Shown piece after piece: positions 63,136 through 64,000 of a stretch of 64,000 nucleotides of DNA. The notes beneath the pieces are model-generated. The model searched no databases. It saw only the letters and a list, made by a program, of their open reading frames with translations, and was not told where the DNA came from. The position numbers were made by a program, and so were the translations under genes. Positions within the stretch are counted from its first letter, which is position 1. The number at the start of each line of letters is the position of its first letter. Source of the DNA: Sphingomonas sp. 3P27F8 (GTDB taxonomy: Bacteria; Pseudomonadota; Alphaproteobacteria; Sphingomonadales; Sphingomonadaceae); NCBI RefSeq assembly GCF_005502745.1, contig NZ_SCNL01000001.1, positions 186,001-250,000 on the forward strand. The letters run 5' to 3'.

Positions 63136-64000
63136 ATGCGCAGTGCTGTTCTGCCGCGCCTGTTGTCGTGCGCGGCGCTCGTGGCCTCAACCCCCGCCGT
63201 TGCCCAGCAGGCGGCACCCGCCGAAACCGCCGCCGAGCGTGCGCCGGACAGCGCCGGCGATGTGATCGTCACCGCAACGCGCCGCGCCGAATCGCTGTCG
63301 AGCGTGCCGATCGCGATCTCGGCGGTGTCCGGCGATACGCTCCAGAACACCGGCGCGACCGATGTGCGCGCGCTCAACCAGGTCGCCCCCTCGCTGCTCG
63401 TTTCCGGCGCGACGAGCGAGGTGAATTTCACCGCGCGCATCCGCGGCATCGGCACGGTGGGCGAGAATGCCGGCCTCGAAAGCTCGGTCGGCCTGTTCAT
63501 CGACGGCGTCTATCGCAGCCGCACCGGCGTCGGCCTCTCCGAACTCGGCGATATCGAGCGGATCGAGGTGCTGCGCGGGCCGCAGGGCACGTTGTTCGGC
63601 CGCAATTCCACCGCCGGCCTCATCAATATCGTCACCAAGGGGCCGGAGCTCGATGGCTTTCATGCCAAGGGCGCGATCACCTACGGCAATTACGATTACT
63701 GGCGGCTCGACGGCGGGCTGAACGCGCCGCTGTCGGAAACCGCCGGGATCCGGCTCGATGGCGTGTGGCAGCGGCGTGATGGCTATATCAAGGCGCTCAC
63801 TCCCGGCCAGCCGGATATCAACGATCGCAACCGCTGGCTGGCGCGCGGCCAGTTCCTGTTCGAGCCGTCGAGCGATCTCAAGGTGCGCCTGATCGCTGAT
63901 TATTCGAAGCGCGATGAGAATTGCTGCGGCGGCGTGCTGCTCGGCCCGACGCGCAGCCTGACGCGCCAGGCGGGCGGCGGGGTGGCGATCTCGCCGAACA
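63136..64000 (+). CDS. TonB-dependent receptor, N-terminal part (partial at window edge)
   Basis: The frame stays open to the right edge; 288 residues are visible. The start is the second ATG, nine bases after GGAG; an ATG at 63127 would add three residues. A signal peptide (MRSAVLPRLLSCAALVASTPAVAQ) is followed by a TonB-box-like DVIVTATRR and a complete plug (VPIAISAVSGDTLQNTGATD, IRGIGTV, SVGLFIDGVYRSRTGVG, IERIEVLRGPQGTLFGRNS, AGLINIVTK). The barrel then begins. Its plug is of the long FecA/FhuA-like sphingomonad type and unlike that of the receptor at 43382. The ligand is unknown. Confidence 0.92.
   Translation, partial: MRSAVLPRLLSCAALVASTPAVAQQAAPAETAAERAPDSAGDVIVTATRRAESLSSVPIAISAVSGDTLQNTGATDVRALNQVAPSLLVSGATSEVNFTARIRGIGTVGENAGLESSVGLFIDGVYRSRTGVGLSELGDIERIEVLRGPQGTLFGRNSTAGLINIVTKGPELDGFHAKGAITYGNYDYWRLDGGLNAPLSETAGIRLDGVWQRRDGYIKALTPGQPDINDRNRWLARGQFLFEPSSDLKVRLIADYSKRDENCCGGVLLGPTRSLTRQAGGGVAISPN

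Overview
The window is GC-rich chromosomal DNA from an alphaproteobacterium, most likely a sphingomonad (Sphingomonas or a close relative). The evidence is the two PEPxxWA-CTERM surface proteins with an XrtV-type exosortase accessory protein, two TonB-dependent receptors, a GapR/DUF2312 nucleoid protein, the fused CysN-CysC, and promoters of the alphaproteobacterial CTTGAC-N17 type. Gene density is high. I saw no rRNA, tRNA, insertion sequence, prophage or CRISPR array.

Layout. 1-5.7 kb: the 3' end of a type I secretion ABC exporter, its HlyD-type adaptor, a broken acyltransferase, and a large RTX protein with a glycosidase-like N-terminus that is probably the exported substrate. 5.7-10.7 kb: an XrtV-type accessory protein, sulfate activation (cysD, cysNC), a divergent LuxR-type regulator and an EF-hand protein. 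10.7-16.9 kb: tgt, an M16 protease, a cell-wall hydrolase and small envelope proteins. 16.9-22.1 kb: malic enzyme and mutS. 22.1-25.2 kb: a PEP-CTERM protein, then an LD-carboxypeptidase divergent from a MurC/Mpl-like ligase (murein recycling). 25.3-29.0 kb: a tightly packed run of alpha/beta hydrolase, TPR protein, gloA, nitronate monooxygenase and gloB. 29-32.5 kb: a Cys/Met-metabolism PLP enzyme and a Baeyer-Villiger-type monooxygenase. 32.5-35.5 kb: a methyltransferase, a GtrA flippase-like protein and a large GT-C-like membrane protein (surface glycan genes). 35.5-40.1 kb: marC, folD, DUF167, yggT, a second PEP-CTERM protein, argB and yhhQ. 40.2-45.5 kb: GNAT, M14 carboxypeptidase, DUF4136 lipoprotein, rpmJ, HAD hydrolase and a TonB receptor. 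45.6-51.4 kb: pyk, DUF1244, an amidohydrolase, gapR, a CorC-like protein and an OmpA lipoprotein. 51.4-57.9 kb: a LysR regulator divergent from a leucine/isovalerate degradation operon (isovaleryl-CoA dehydrogenase, both methylcrotonyl-CoA carboxylase subunits, an NTF2-like protein and a MaoC hydratase). 57.9-64 kb: tadA, rpmB, a phytase-like esterase, a glycine-zipper protein, thrS and the start of another TonB receptor.

The observations most worth following are: (1) a possible leaderless Thr-rich leader peptide with mutually exclusive hairpins in front of thrS, which looks like a translation-coupled attenuator; (2) a patch of about 585 bp with low GC and foreign codon use inside the carboxylase alpha-subunit gene; (3) the secretion-plus-RTX glycosidase locus; (4) palindromic operators between cysD and the LuxR gene and at the lysR start; and (5) the exosortase-linked genes scattered across the window.
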